A model generated the notes under the pieces. That model worked only from the letters and a program-made list of their open reading frames with translations. It was not told the DNA's origin and ran no database searches. This document shows, piece by piece, positions 46,704 through 54,304 of a stretch of DNA of 64,000 nucleotides. The DNA comes from Marinicella litoralis (GTDB lineage Bacteria > Pseudomonadota > Gammaproteobacteria > Xanthomonadales > Marinicellaceae). Position 1 is the stretch's first letter. Each line of letters opens with the position of its first letter. Made by a program: the position numbers and the translations under genes. The stretch covers positions 659,805 through 723,804 of the forward strand of contig NZ_NIHB01000001.1 in NCBI RefSeq assembly GCF_002591915.1, written 5' to 3'.

Positions 46704-47342
46704 ATGAATAAAAAAGCTGTCCATTTTTATCCCCCTTTAGAAGAAAAAATCAATATCATTTCTCATGCCTTGGGTCTGCTGCTCAGTGTGCTTGGGTTTG
46801 TGTTGTTATTGGTTCAAGCCATAAGTCAGGAATGGGTCCATGTATTGGCTGCCGTGGTGTATGGTTCAAGTATGGTGATCCTGTATGCAGCTTCGACCAT
46901 ATATCACCGTTCTACCACACCCAGCATACGCATAAGACTCAGGGTGGTTGACCATGCTGCCATTTATGTATTGATTGCGGGTACATACACGCCATATATG
47001 CTCATTACTATGCCAGGTACTTTGGGGTACTCAATACTGGCGGCTGCCTGGACTATGGCTGTGGTGGGTATTGTGATTAAATTATTTTATACCGGACATT
47101 TTGAAGTGTTTTCCACTTTATTGTATATCGCCATGGGATGGGCGATTGTTTTTGCGATCAAACCATTGGCTGCCAATTTAGCACCGGAAGGTTTGTTTTG
47201 GTTGATGGCCGGTGGTATTGCTTATACGGTTGGTGCCATTTTATATGCAATCAAACAAATTCCGTACAACCATGCGATATTCCATTTGTTTGTATTGATG
47301 GGCAGTATCAGTCATTTTATTTCAATCTACTTTTACCTTTAA
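46704..47342 (+). CDS. Hemolysin III / PAQR family membrane protein
   Basis: The 212-residue polytopic protein has seven hydrophobic segments. Conserved family positions are ISHALGLLLS (His in the first helix), AASTIYHRS, RVVDHAAIYVLIAGTYTPYML and the C-terminal HAIFHLFVLMGSISHF, with the metal-ligand histidines. The family includes bacterial YqfA/HlyIII and eukaryotic progesterone/adiponectin receptors; bacterial members have been linked to membrane homeostasis rather than true haemolysis. It stands alone and ends in a four-base convergent overlap with apbE. Confidence 0.92.
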   Translation: MNKKAVHFYPPLEEKINIISHALGLLLSVLGFVLLLVQAISQEWVHVLAAVVYGSSMVILYAASTIYHRSTTPSIRIRLRVVDHAAIYVLIAGTYTPYMLITMPGTLGYSILAAAWTMAVVGIVIKLFYTGHFEVFSTLLYIAMGWAIVFAIKPLAANLAPEGLFWLMAGGIAYTVGAILYAIKQIPYNHAIFHLFVLMGSISHFISIYFYL

Positions 47343-48394
47343 TCGATTGCTTGGCATTTGATGTTGAGGTTTTGTAGCCGTTGAATCATCGCTTGGGTTC
47401 CGGTGCATTGCATCTGTTCATTGATGATGAGGGCCTGCTTAATTCCCATGCTTTGCGCCGTTGCCAGCCAATGCGCACTGCCCGCCACGATCAAAGCTGT
47501 GGCTGCTGCATCGGCACTGATGCCATCCTGAGTGATTACAGTCGCTGAAACGATTTCACCAACGGGCATACCTGTTGTGGGATGGATGATGTGTGAATAG
47601 CGTTTACCATCAAACTCCTTATACCTCTGGTAATTGCCTGAGGTGAAGACTGATTCATCGCCGACAATTTCAAGTTCGGCTACCGTGGTCCAATCACTTG
47701 GAGATTGGATGGCGATGCGCCAAGGGACCTTGCCTTTGCTGCCGATACTGCGCAAATCACCGCCTGCATTGATGATGGCATTTTCAATTTGCTGTTGTTG
47801 CAAAATACCCACTGCCAAATCCACCGCCAAACCTTTGGCTATGCCGCCAAAGTCCAGCCACACGTGAGGATTGTCAGCCATTAGGTTTAAACCATCCAGA
47901 TGTAGGTTCTTAACGGTTAAATTTTGTTGGATTAAATGTTCAATCTCTGACGGCTGGGGAGGTGGACTCAGGATGGGATATTCATCGGTGTGAAAGCCCC
48001 AAAGGTTGATTAATTCACCAATCACCGGATTAAACAAATGATTTGATAGCTCAGCCTGATCAATGGTTTGTTGGATAAATTGCGCTTCCTCACGACTTAA
48101 CATCACACTTTGGCCATTTCTCAGTGTTTGATTGATTTGATGTAATCGTCCAGGTTTCCAGGCATGCCATTGGTGGTGCATGTTATTGAAAGTGTGACTG
48201 ATCAGTGCCACAGCGTCAGTGACTTGTTGTTCATCATCGTGCCAAATATTGATGTCAATTAAAGTACCAAATACAAACAGTTGGTGTTTACTGACATTAA
48301 GTTCTTTCGGTTTGCATGAAGTCAAAAACAAGAAAAAAAGTAACAAAAAAACAGTTTTTTTCAAAACGCTGTTGATAATCATTCTTATTAGCAT
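47339..48394 (-). CDS. apbE: FAD:protein FMN transferase ApbE (lipoprotein)
   Basis: ApbE attaches FMN covalently to a Ser/Thr in the SGAT-type motif of target flavoproteins, using FAD. The 351 residues begin with a lipoprotein signal ending in FLTSC at about residue 27. The enzyme domain follows, with FGTLIDINIW, VWLDFGGIAKGLAVDLA, NAGGDLRSIG and SHIIHPTTGMPVGEI. The second-half pattern DGISADAAATAL is also standard. The ATG at 48394 is preferred because GGGTGA lies 6 bases upstream; ATG at 48382 is an alternative. The next locus over (49667-50185) encodes a protein with such a flavinylation motif. Confidence 0.95.
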   Translation of the reverse strand: MLIRMIINSVLKKTVFLLLFFLFLTSCKPKELNVSKHQLFVFGTLIDINIWHDDEQQVTDAVALISHTFNNMHHQWHAWKPGRLHQINQTLRNGQSVMLSREEAQFIQQTIDQAELSNHLFNPVIGELINLWGFHTDEYPILSPPPQPSEIEHLIQQNLTVKNLHLDGLNLMADNPHVWLDFGGIAKGLAVDLAVGILQQQQIENAIINAGGDLRSIGSKGKVPWRIAIQSPSDWTTVAELEIVGDESVFTSGNYQRYKEFDGKRYSHIIHPTTGMPVGEIVSATVITQDGISADAAATALIVAGSAHWLATAQSMGIKQALIINEQMQCTGTQAMIQRLQNLNIKCQAID

Positions 48395-48400
48395 TAAAAT
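48372..48400 (+). promoter_or_regulatory. Predicted promoter of the porin operon
   Basis: TTGATA at 48372-48377 and TAAAAT at 48395-48400 are separated by exactly 17 bases (five of six matches in each box). Transcription would start near 48407, 24 bases before the porin ATG. The whole -35 and most of the spacer lie inside the first codons of apbE on the other strand. Confidence 0.7.
48373..48387. promoter_or_regulatory. Fur box
   Basis: TGATAAT-C-ATTCTTA matches the 7-1-7 Fur operator (TGATAAT-n-ATTATCA) at 12 of 14 positions. A further overlapping half-site, ATTAGCA at 48387-48393, matches at six of seven. It covers the -35 box and spacer of the predicted porin promoter and the start of apbE, so iron-bound Fur would be expected to block both. 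Confidence 0.7.
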
Positions 48401-48430
48401 TCACCCACTTTAAACAACATTGATAATGAC

Positions 48431-49651
48431 ATGATCAAAAAAACACTTATTTTAGCATTGTCGTGCTTCACCGTAGTGGCTTCTGCAGCAGAGAAAACGC
48501 CCAGCATAGAAGAAATGTGGCAAATCATTCAGTCACAACAAAAAACCATTGATGCACTGCAAGCAAAGCTTCAAGAACAAGATAAAACCGCAAACCAAAA
48601 AGCCGAGCAACTTGAAGCCCAAGTTGACGCACAGCAAGAAGCGATTGCCGTGGTTGCAGATGCCATAGAAGAGCGGTCAGAACCCACCAATCGAGTTAAA
48701 ATGGGTGGCTATGGAGAGCTGCATTACAACAATTTGGATTCTGGTGAAGAAATTGATTTTCATCGTTTTGTGTTGTTTTTTGGTTATGATTTTAATGAGA
48801 AAACCCGCTTTTTCTCAGAGTTTGAACTGGAACATGCTTTGGCAGGTGATGGCAAGCCGGGTGAAGTTGAATTGGAACAAGCTTATATAGAGCATCTGTT
48901 TAATGAAAGCACCAAAGCCACAGCCGGCGTTAGTTTGGTGCCAGTAGGTATTTTAAATGAAACACACGAACCTGATACCTTTTTTGGTGTAGAACGCAAT
49001 AACGTTGAGAAAAACATCATCCCTTCCACTTGGTGGGAAGCTGGTGTTGGCTTTAACAAACAATTCAATGATCGAGTGGGTTTAGACTTGTTTTTATCCA
49101 GCGGTTTGAATACACCGGTTTCAGGCAGCAAGGCATTCCTTATTCGCAGTGGTCGACAAAAAGTGGCAGAAGCCCAAGCTTCAGACTTGGCATACACCGC
49201 AAGAATAAGGTATAACCCAATCCCGGGATTGAAATTGGCAGCGACCTACCAACACCAAACTGATTTAACGCAAGGCGCTTTGGATGTGGCAGCAGATTTA
49301 TTTGAAGTCAATGCGCAGTATCAAAAAGGTGGATTTGGTCTTAAAGCTTTGTACGCCAATTGGGATCTGGATAATAATGTCAATGACATCAATGCAGGAC
49401 GAGCTGAACAAATGGGTTATTACATTGAGCCTTCATACCGTTTTGGTGGCGCCAGAGAGTATGGGGTTTTTGCTCGTTATTCTGTGTACAATAACAACGC
49501 CGCTGACAGCAATGCTTTGGATGTTGAACAAGTGGACATAGGCTTTAATTATTGGCTGACACCAACCACTGTGTTTAAATTTGATTACCAAGATCAAAGC
49601 GAAGGTGGTTCCGATGACGGATTTAATTTGGGTGTAGGTTATTCTTTCTAA
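48431..49651 (+). CDS. Outer-membrane porin-like beta-barrel protein
   Basis: The 406 residues begin with a signal peptide (cleavage near ASAAE). An N-terminal coiled coil of about 60 residues (IIQSQQKTIDALQAKLQEQD) follows, as in trimeric porins that anchor to the cell wall. The rest alternates aromatic and polar residues in amphipathic strands (for example GYGELHYNNL, FVLFFGYDF, FARYSVYNNN) and ends in the classical C-terminal Phe (LGVGYSF). It resembles the phosphate-selective porin O/P type in layout. The substrate is unknown. It is the first gene after a Fur-controlled promoter. Confidence 0.85.
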   Translation: MIKKTLILALSCFTVVASAAEKTPSIEEMWQIIQSQQKTIDALQAKLQEQDKTANQKAEQLEAQVDAQQEAIAVVADAIEERSEPTNRVKMGGYGELHYNNLDSGEEIDFHRFVLFFGYDFNEKTRFFSEFELEHALAGDGKPGEVELEQAYIEHLFNESTKATAGVSLVPVGILNETHEPDTFFGVERNNVEKNIIPSTWWEAGVGFNKQFNDRVGLDLFLSSGLNTPVSGSKAFLIRSGRQKVAEAQASDLAYTARIRYNPIPGLKLAATYQHQTDLTQGALDVAADLFEVNAQYQKGGFGLKALYANWDLDNNVNDINAGRAEQMGYYIEPSYRFGGAREYGVFARYSVYNNNAADSNALDVEQVDIGFNYWLTPTTVFKFDYQDQSEGGSDDGFNLGVGYSF

Positions 49652-49666
49652 CCAAGAGATAAAAAC

Positions 49667-50185
49667 TTGAGAAAAATAAATTTTCATTGGCTTTTAATCA
49701 CCAGCCTGTTGATGTTGGCATCAACAGGCTGGTCTTATACTGCGGATGAAAAGTTAAAAATTGAATCGTTTTTGGCACAACAATTCAAGCAGCAAACCCC
49801 TAAACCCGCTCGTCTGTGGGTCAATGCAGAGATCAAAGCAGGCATCAGTAAAATCCTCAGCAGACCCAGCAATCAATTGAACTATCGATATTGGCAAGCC
49901 CAAGGCAAAACCATTTGGCTGTTGGATGAATTAGGTAAGGAGCGTGACATCACCACCGCTGTGGTGGTTAAAAACAATCAAATCGCAGCGATAAAAGTGA
50001 TTGTGTATCGCGAATCCAGGGGTGGTGAAGTTCAAGTGCCTTGGTTTACCGATCAGTTTGTTGGGGTTCAATCAGGGACCAACTGGCAGCGCAATATTGA
50101 CAGCATCAGTGGTGCCACCTTGTCGGTCAATGCGATGAAAAAACAAGCTGAATTGGCACTGTTTCTCAATGAGCAATTACCATGA
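49667..50185 (+). CDS. Exported FMN-binding domain protein
   Basis: The 172 residues begin with a signal peptide and contain an FMN_bind domain (NqrC/RnfG type). The key motif is DSISGATLSVNAMKK near residues 145-159, in which the Thr of SGAT is the usual site of covalent FMN attachment by ApbE. The start is TTG at 49667 with AAGAGA about 8 bases upstream; it gives a complete signal peptide. A 14-base-pair perfect hairpin lies in the signal-peptide codons. It overlaps the next gene by four bases. It probably works as a periplasmic flavin electron carrier. Confidence 0.88.
   Translation: MRKINFHWLLITSLLMLASTGWSYTADEKLKIESFLAQQFKQQTPKPARLWVNAEIKAGISKILSRPSNQLNYRYWQAQGKTIWLLDELGKERDITTAVVVKNNQIAAIKVIVYRESRGGEVQVPWFTDQFVGVQSGTNWQRNIDSISGATLSVNAMKKQAELALFLNEQLP
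49701..49732 (+). repeat. Perfect 14-base-pair hairpin at the start of the FMN-binding gene
   Basis: CCAGCCTGTTGATG at 49701-49714 and CATCAACAGGCTGG at 49719-49732 are exact inverted copies with a four-base loop, TTGG. It lies 34 bases inside the coding region. The T-run after it is short (TCTTAT), so it is not a standard terminator. It could attenuate or slow expression relative to the porin gene. Confidence 0.8.
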
Positions 50186-50901
50186 GGATGCGCAAAGCCT
50201 TAAGAAAAATACACCGCTGGATTGGCATGATTTCTGCAGTGTGGTTGTTACAGTTGGCCACCACAGGCTTGTTGCTACAACATGCAGATGATTTAAAATT
50301 AACCACCAGTTATGTCAGTTCACCTACCATACTACAGTGGTTTGATTATGGTAAAAGACAACTGGCCTGGGATTCGGAAGGCGAGGTGTTTTATCAAATA
50401 GATGATGCCATCGGGTTTTCAGACTTTAAAATAGACCAAGCAGAAAAAATAATGGCTGCGGTGAAAATCAAGCAAGAGTGGTGGGCTGCTTCTGCTCAAG
50501 GTATTTACCGATATAATCAACAAGGTGAACTGGTGATGCAGTTAGATGCTTTTGATGGCTTGGCAACGCCGATTGACAAAGTGGCCTTGCACACTGACTA
50601 TTGGTCTCATCAGTCTGCAGGTCAATGGTTTGAAGTCGATTCCAATGGAATGACCTCGAATTTAAATCATCAGCCCAGTGAAATCGTCCGCGCCAGGGAA
50701 CTTGACTCGGATGAAAAAAATATATGGTTGCCACGAATGCTAGGGAATCAACTCAGTTATGACAAAGTCTTGCATGGCATTCATTCAGGAATCAAAAGTT
50801 CAAGTTGGCTCAACAGCCTGTCTGCATTGGCCCTGTTTTATTTGTGCTTTTCAGGACTTTACCTATTCTTCAAACAGCCAAAATCTAAACGAATCAGTTG
50901 A
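50182..50901 (+). CDS. PepSY-type membrane protein, likely electron-transfer partner
   Basis: The 239 residues begin with RKALRKIHRWIGMISAVWLLQLATTGLLL (about 5-33; described here by its key residues His11 and the following membrane helix), the hallmark of PepSY-associated membrane proteins. A periplasmic region of about 160 residues follows, with a repeating tryptophan/aspartate pattern, and then a second helix (about 210-230, LSALALFYLCFSGLYLFF) preceded by the conserved His of KVLHGIHSG. Some family members with four helices reduce ferric siderophores; this two-helix form is smaller. It overlaps the FMN-binding gene by four bases and ends the operon. Confidence 0.75.
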   Translation: MRMRKALRKIHRWIGMISAVWLLQLATTGLLLQHADDLKLTTSYVSSPTILQWFDYGKRQLAWDSEGEVFYQIDDAIGFSDFKIDQAEKIMAAVKIKQEWWAASAQGIYRYNQQGELVMQLDAFDGLATPIDKVALHTDYWSHQSAGQWFEVDSNGMTSNLNHQPSEIVRARELDSDEKNIWLPRMLGNQLSYDKVLHGIHSGIKSSSWLNSLSALALFYLCFSGLYLFFKQPKSKRIS

Positions 50902-50939
50902 ATAAAGAAAATAAGTGGCTAGCCATGCATCTGATTTTG

Positions 50940-50950
50940 GGTGAATCACC
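50940..50950. repeat. Short palindromes before the ECF sigma module
   Basis: GGTGAATCACC at 50940-50950 is a perfect 5-1-5 palindrome, and TGGCTAGCCA at 50916-50925 is a perfect ten-base palindrome. Both lie in the 84-base gap before the first gene of the module and may be operators or a short hairpin. Confidence 0.35.
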
Positions 50951-50985
50951 TCTATATAGGTAATACACAAAATCAAAAGGTTATT

Positions 50986-51348
50986 ATGCAAACTGAAGTC
51001 GTTGTTTTATTTTTCATCGTAGGCTCATTAGCCACCATTATCCTGGTTCATTTAATCAATCGATATAAGCTCAAAGTAAAGACCCATGAATTGTTAGAAA
51101 AAAGCATTGAGAAGGGGTTTGATGTTACACCTGAACTTTTAGATAAGTTGCACAATGAGAAGTCATCCAGATTCAAAGATTTGCGTCGTGGTATCATAAT
51201 GGCAACCATTGGAGCCGCAGTCTTCTGTTTCAGTTTGGTCATACCAGAAGATGACACTGCCCAAGTGTTCAGGGGGCTTTCAATATTTCCATTCTTTATT
51301 GGTGCGGGGTTCTTGCTGGTTTGGAAAATCAACAAATACGAAGACTGA
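50986..51348 (+). CDS. DUF6249-like membrane protein preceding an ECF sigma factor
   Basis: The 120 residues have one N-terminal helix (about 5-24, VLFFIVGSLATIILVHLIN), a charged middle with GFDVTPELLDKLHNEKSSRFKDLRRGI, and two C-terminal helices (about 70-86 and 98-113). The pattern resembles the DUF6249 proteins often found next to ECF sigma factors. AAAGG lies 5 bases before the ATG at 50986. The sigma factor gene starts 5 bases after the stop. The role is unknown; a membrane sensor or anti-sigma function is possible. Confidence 0.75.
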   Translation: MQTEVVVLFFIVGSLATIILVHLINRYKLKVKTHELLEKSIEKGFDVTPELLDKLHNEKSSRFKDLRRGIIMATIGAAVFCFSLVIPEDDTAQVFRGLSIFPFFIGAGFLLVWKINKYED

Positions 51349-51353
51349 AGCTG

Positions 51354-51899
51354 GTGAATCAAGACACGGTCTTGTCGCTGGTCAATCGTGTGGTCTGTAG
51401 CAATGACCACACCGCTTTCGAACGATTACTTAAAATGCACCAGTCTCAAATCAGACATTTTTTGCGCAGGTTAACTGCTGGCAACCATGCCTGGGCGGAT
51501 GACTTATCGCAAGACACTTTTTTACTGGCCTATCAAAAAATCCATCAATACCGCTCAAAAGGCAGTTTCAGTGCTTGGCTGCACACCATTGCATACCGAT
51601 TGTTTTTGAAATCAATTGATAAAGTCCAAATGGTTTGTTTTGACAGCGAATTACATGCACAAAATACCGAAAAAAACACCCTAGGTGACGATATATATGC
51701 CGAACAATTGATGCAAATATTGAACCCCAAAGAGCGAGTAGTGATCACATTGTCATGTGCCGCTGGTATGAGTCACAGGGAAATACAAGCCGTAACCCAG
51801 ATGCCACTTGGCAGCATCAAATCCTTGATTCAACGAGCCAAAAGTAAAATCATTAAATATGCAGAACAAGACACTAACAAACAACAGGTGCAATCATGA
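51354..51899 (+). CDS. ECF-type RNA polymerase sigma factor
   Basis: The 181 residues hold region 2 (AFERLLKMHQSQIRHFLRRL, then DDLSQDTFLLAYQKIHQYR and FSAWLHTIAYRLFLK). Region 4 (LNPKERVVITLSCAAGMSHREIQAVTQMPLGSIKSLIQRAK) is the standard two-domain layout. GTG at 51354 was chosen because it gives a typical start (MNQDTVLSLVNRV) 5 bases after the upstream gene; the TTG at 51321 would overlap that gene. The stop overlaps the next small membrane gene by four bases. Confidence 0.9.
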   Translation: MNQDTVLSLVNRVVCSNDHTAFERLLKMHQSQIRHFLRRLTAGNHAWADDLSQDTFLLAYQKIHQYRSKGSFSAWLHTIAYRLFLKSIDKVQMVCFDSELHAQNTEKNTLGDDIYAEQLMQILNPKERVVITLSCAAGMSHREIQAVTQMPLGSIKSLIQRAKSKIIKYAEQDTNKQQVQS

Positions 51900-52180
51900 A
51901 TGATTCTTTTTTAGCAGAGATATTGGCCTATAAAAAGCCATTGGATGAAGCAACTTTCAATGCCACAGTGATGGACCAAATAAAGAAAGCCCATCAAATG
52001 AGGCGCATGATCGTGGCATGTTTCAGTTTAATGGGTGTATTCTTGACAGCGATGTATTTGTTGACTGTGATGCCAGCTGGCTTGGCGCCAAAACTGTTGA
52101 CACCAACCAATGGCTTATTACTTTCAAGTATAGGACTGTTTGTTATTTGGCTGTGGACTGTTGAACTGTCCAGTGATTAA
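51896..52180 (+). CDS. Small membrane protein downstream of ECF sigma factor, possible anti-sigma
   Basis: The 94 residues have a short soluble N terminus (about 1-37) and two membrane helices (about 39-60 and 72-90). It starts within the stop codon of the sigma factor gene. Position and shape fit a small membrane-bound anti-sigma factor, but no zinc-binding or anti-sigma signature is visible, so this is inference from context. A terminator follows at the stop codon. Confidence 0.7.
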   Translation: MNDSFLAEILAYKKPLDEATFNATVMDQIKKAHQMRRMIVACFSLMGVFLTAMYLLTVMPAGLAPKLLTPTNGLLLSSIGLFVIWLWTVELSSD

Positions 52181-52205
52181 GGCACCAGGCTATTCCGGGT
52201 GCCTT
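52179..52205. terminator. Bidirectional terminator between convergent genes
   Basis: AAGGCACC at 52179-52186 and GGTGCCTT at 52198-52205 form a perfect eight-pair stem with an 11-base loop. It lies between the ECF module (plus) and the S9 peptidase gene (minus), overlapping the stop codon of the former. Confidence 0.75.
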
Positions 52206-52219
52206 ATATTGCGGTTAAT

Positions 52220-54166
52220 TTATTGGGCCTGTCCAATGTGTTGGTCAAAAAATGCCTGCACCTTGTCATACAATTCTATTTTGTTGTCCAAATCATAAAA
52301 GCCATGACCTTCATAAGGCTTGAGCATCTTTTCATGATTGATACCCGCTTGGTCTAAGGCTTTAGACATGTCATGGTAGTTATCGACGACCACCCTGGGA
52401 TCTTTGCCGCCATGGACCAACATGACAGCGGCTTTGATTTTATCGACATGGTATATGGGTGAACGTTGCTTGACAAAATCAGTGTCGTCTCTGTTCCAGG
52501 CTTCATCAAGAAAGCGTTGGCCGCTTTCAGATTGAACAATATCAGATTTGCGGGTTAGTTGAATGTCATATAAACCCACATAACCCACAGCACATTGGTA
52601 CAAATCAGGTTCTTGAGCCACACCCATCAACGCGGCATAGCCTCCATATGAAGCGCCATAGATACAAATATTTTCTTTACTGGCATGGCCTTGTTCAACC
52701 GCCCACAAGGTGGCGTCAGTTAAATCATGTTGCATTTCCTTACCCATTTGACGGTAGTGGTCATATTGAAAATCTGCACCACGTCCCCCTGAGCCACGGT
52801 AATTCACTTGTAATACGGAATAGCCATGGTGAGATAAAAATTGCACTTCAGGGTTGTATCCCCATGAGTCAGTCACTCCGTAAGGACCCCCATGAACCAT
52901 CAACACCATGGGTGATAATTTGCCTTCTGGCTGGTTCATTGGTTGGGTCAAATAACCACGAATTTCTAATCCATCACGCGCCACAAACTCAATCGGCTGC
53001 ATCGAAGCCATTTGTTTGCGATCTATCCAAGGTAAGGTTTTGAATAATGGGGTGACTTTGTTGCTGTTCATGTCCATCAAATAGTGGTTGCCTGGATTGT
53101 AATCACTCCACACCCTGATGACTGCCAGTTTTCCATCTCTGGAAGTGTTGACGATATTAACCACTTGACCTTGGAATGAATTGAATAATGAGCGGTATAT
53201 TTTAGCCACTGGATGTTGGGGATCAAAAAACTCAGTTTCTACATAGCCAGGCATGCGAGTAAAGCCAATGATTTCAGGTGAATCATAATTAAAATCATAA
53301 AGATGCGACAACACTTCAGCATCGCCTTTCACTGGGTGAATGAAAGTGCTTTCTTTGCTGTTCAAATCCAAAGAATAGATGCCCGTTTCCTTGTTGGCAG
53401 CCCCATCAAAATAGATCAAATTTTTATTGTCCGCTGAGAAATCATAGACTTCCATTTGGATGTTTTTTTCATCAAATTCTTTGAATAATTCCCATTCGCC
53501 TTCCGGCGTGGCTTTGATGTGAATTTTAAATAGTGAACGGTCTTCGTTGAAGCTGGTCGATATTTTCGGGTTGCCGGTATGATCAGCATACAGTCTTGCA
53601 TATTTTTCAGGACTTTTATCAACCACTTTCTTTTTGCCAGTATAGACGTTTAATTTATAGGCGTAGGTGTAGGTATTGTCGACATGAGATATCAAGATGT
53701 GTTTGTCATCATTGGGCAGCCTATTGAGGATTTCATAACCCCTTTGATAGTCCCTGGCTCCGCCAATTCGCTTGCTTTTCGATGGCAACAATTGAATGGT
53801 TTTTTTGCCATTGATGTTACCAGCAAACAAATACCCTGTGGCTCGAGGCTGGGCCAGGGGCCCTACTTTCTGAACCATGGCAGCAAAAATTCGCTCGTTG
53901 TTTAGCCAGCCATAATTACCTATTTCTTTTTTGTCAGATGAAAAGTTGAAAATGTGTTTGATCTTGGTCGCATTGATGTCAAGTATGGCCAATTTTTTGG
54001 TACCATCGGTTTCAATGGTGGCCGCGAAGTGCTTGCCATCGGGTGAAATTTTGATTGATGTTAAATCCGGGTTTTTAAAAAAAGTCTCGGTGTTTATGTT
54101 GGCCGCAGTCACCTGGTGGCTACAGGCAATCAAAAACCAGCTGATGGTCAGTATTTTTAACATCAA
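52220..54166 (-). CDS. S9-family prolyl oligopeptidase, exported
   Basis: The 648-residue serine peptidase has a beta-propeller N-terminal part and an alpha/beta hydrolase C-terminal part. The catalytic Ser is in IYGASYGGYAALMG at about 502-515, the Asp in MLVHGGKDPRVVV and the His in YEGHGFYDL near residue 628. The signal sequence ends near FLIACS, which could be a lipobox. The oxyanion region is LMVHGGPYGVTDSWGY. Such enzymes cleave short peptides in the periplasm. It stands alone and is convergent with the ECF module. Confidence 0.93.
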   Translation of the reverse strand: MMLKILTISWFLIACSHQVTAANINTETFFKNPDLTSIKISPDGKHFAATIETDGTKKLAILDINATKIKHIFNFSSDKKEIGNYGWLNNERIFAAMVQKVGPLAQPRATGYLFAGNINGKKTIQLLPSKSKRIGGARDYQRGYEILNRLPNDDKHILISHVDNTYTYAYKLNVYTGKKKVVDKSPEKYARLYADHTGNPKISTSFNEDRSLFKIHIKATPEGEWELFKEFDEKNIQMEVYDFSADNKNLIYFDGAANKETGIYSLDLNSKESTFIHPVKGDAEVLSHLYDFNYDSPEIIGFTRMPGYVETEFFDPQHPVAKIYRSLFNSFQGQVVNIVNTSRDGKLAVIRVWSDYNPGNHYLMDMNSNKVTPLFKTLPWIDRKQMASMQPIEFVARDGLEIRGYLTQPMNQPEGKLSPMVLMVHGGPYGVTDSWGYNPEVQFLSHHGYSVLQVNYRGSGGRGADFQYDHYRQMGKEMQHDLTDATLWAVEQGHASKENICIYGASYGGYAALMGVAQEPDLYQCAVGYVGLYDIQLTRKSDIVQSESGQRFLDEAWNRDDTDFVKQRSPIYHVDKIKAAVMLVHGGKDPRVVVDNYHDMSKALDQAGINHEKMLKPYEGHGFYDLDNKIELYDKVQAFFDQHIGQAQ

Positions 54167-54304
54167 TAAATCTCAATAAAAAGTACATTTTACTGAAAAA
54201 TGCCTTTTGCTTCATCTTTAGGATTTATTTTTTTTAACATGGGTAAGGATTGATTTTTGTTTTTTTGTTACACTCATTGTTTACTGAATTTGAGGGAATG
54301 AGGA

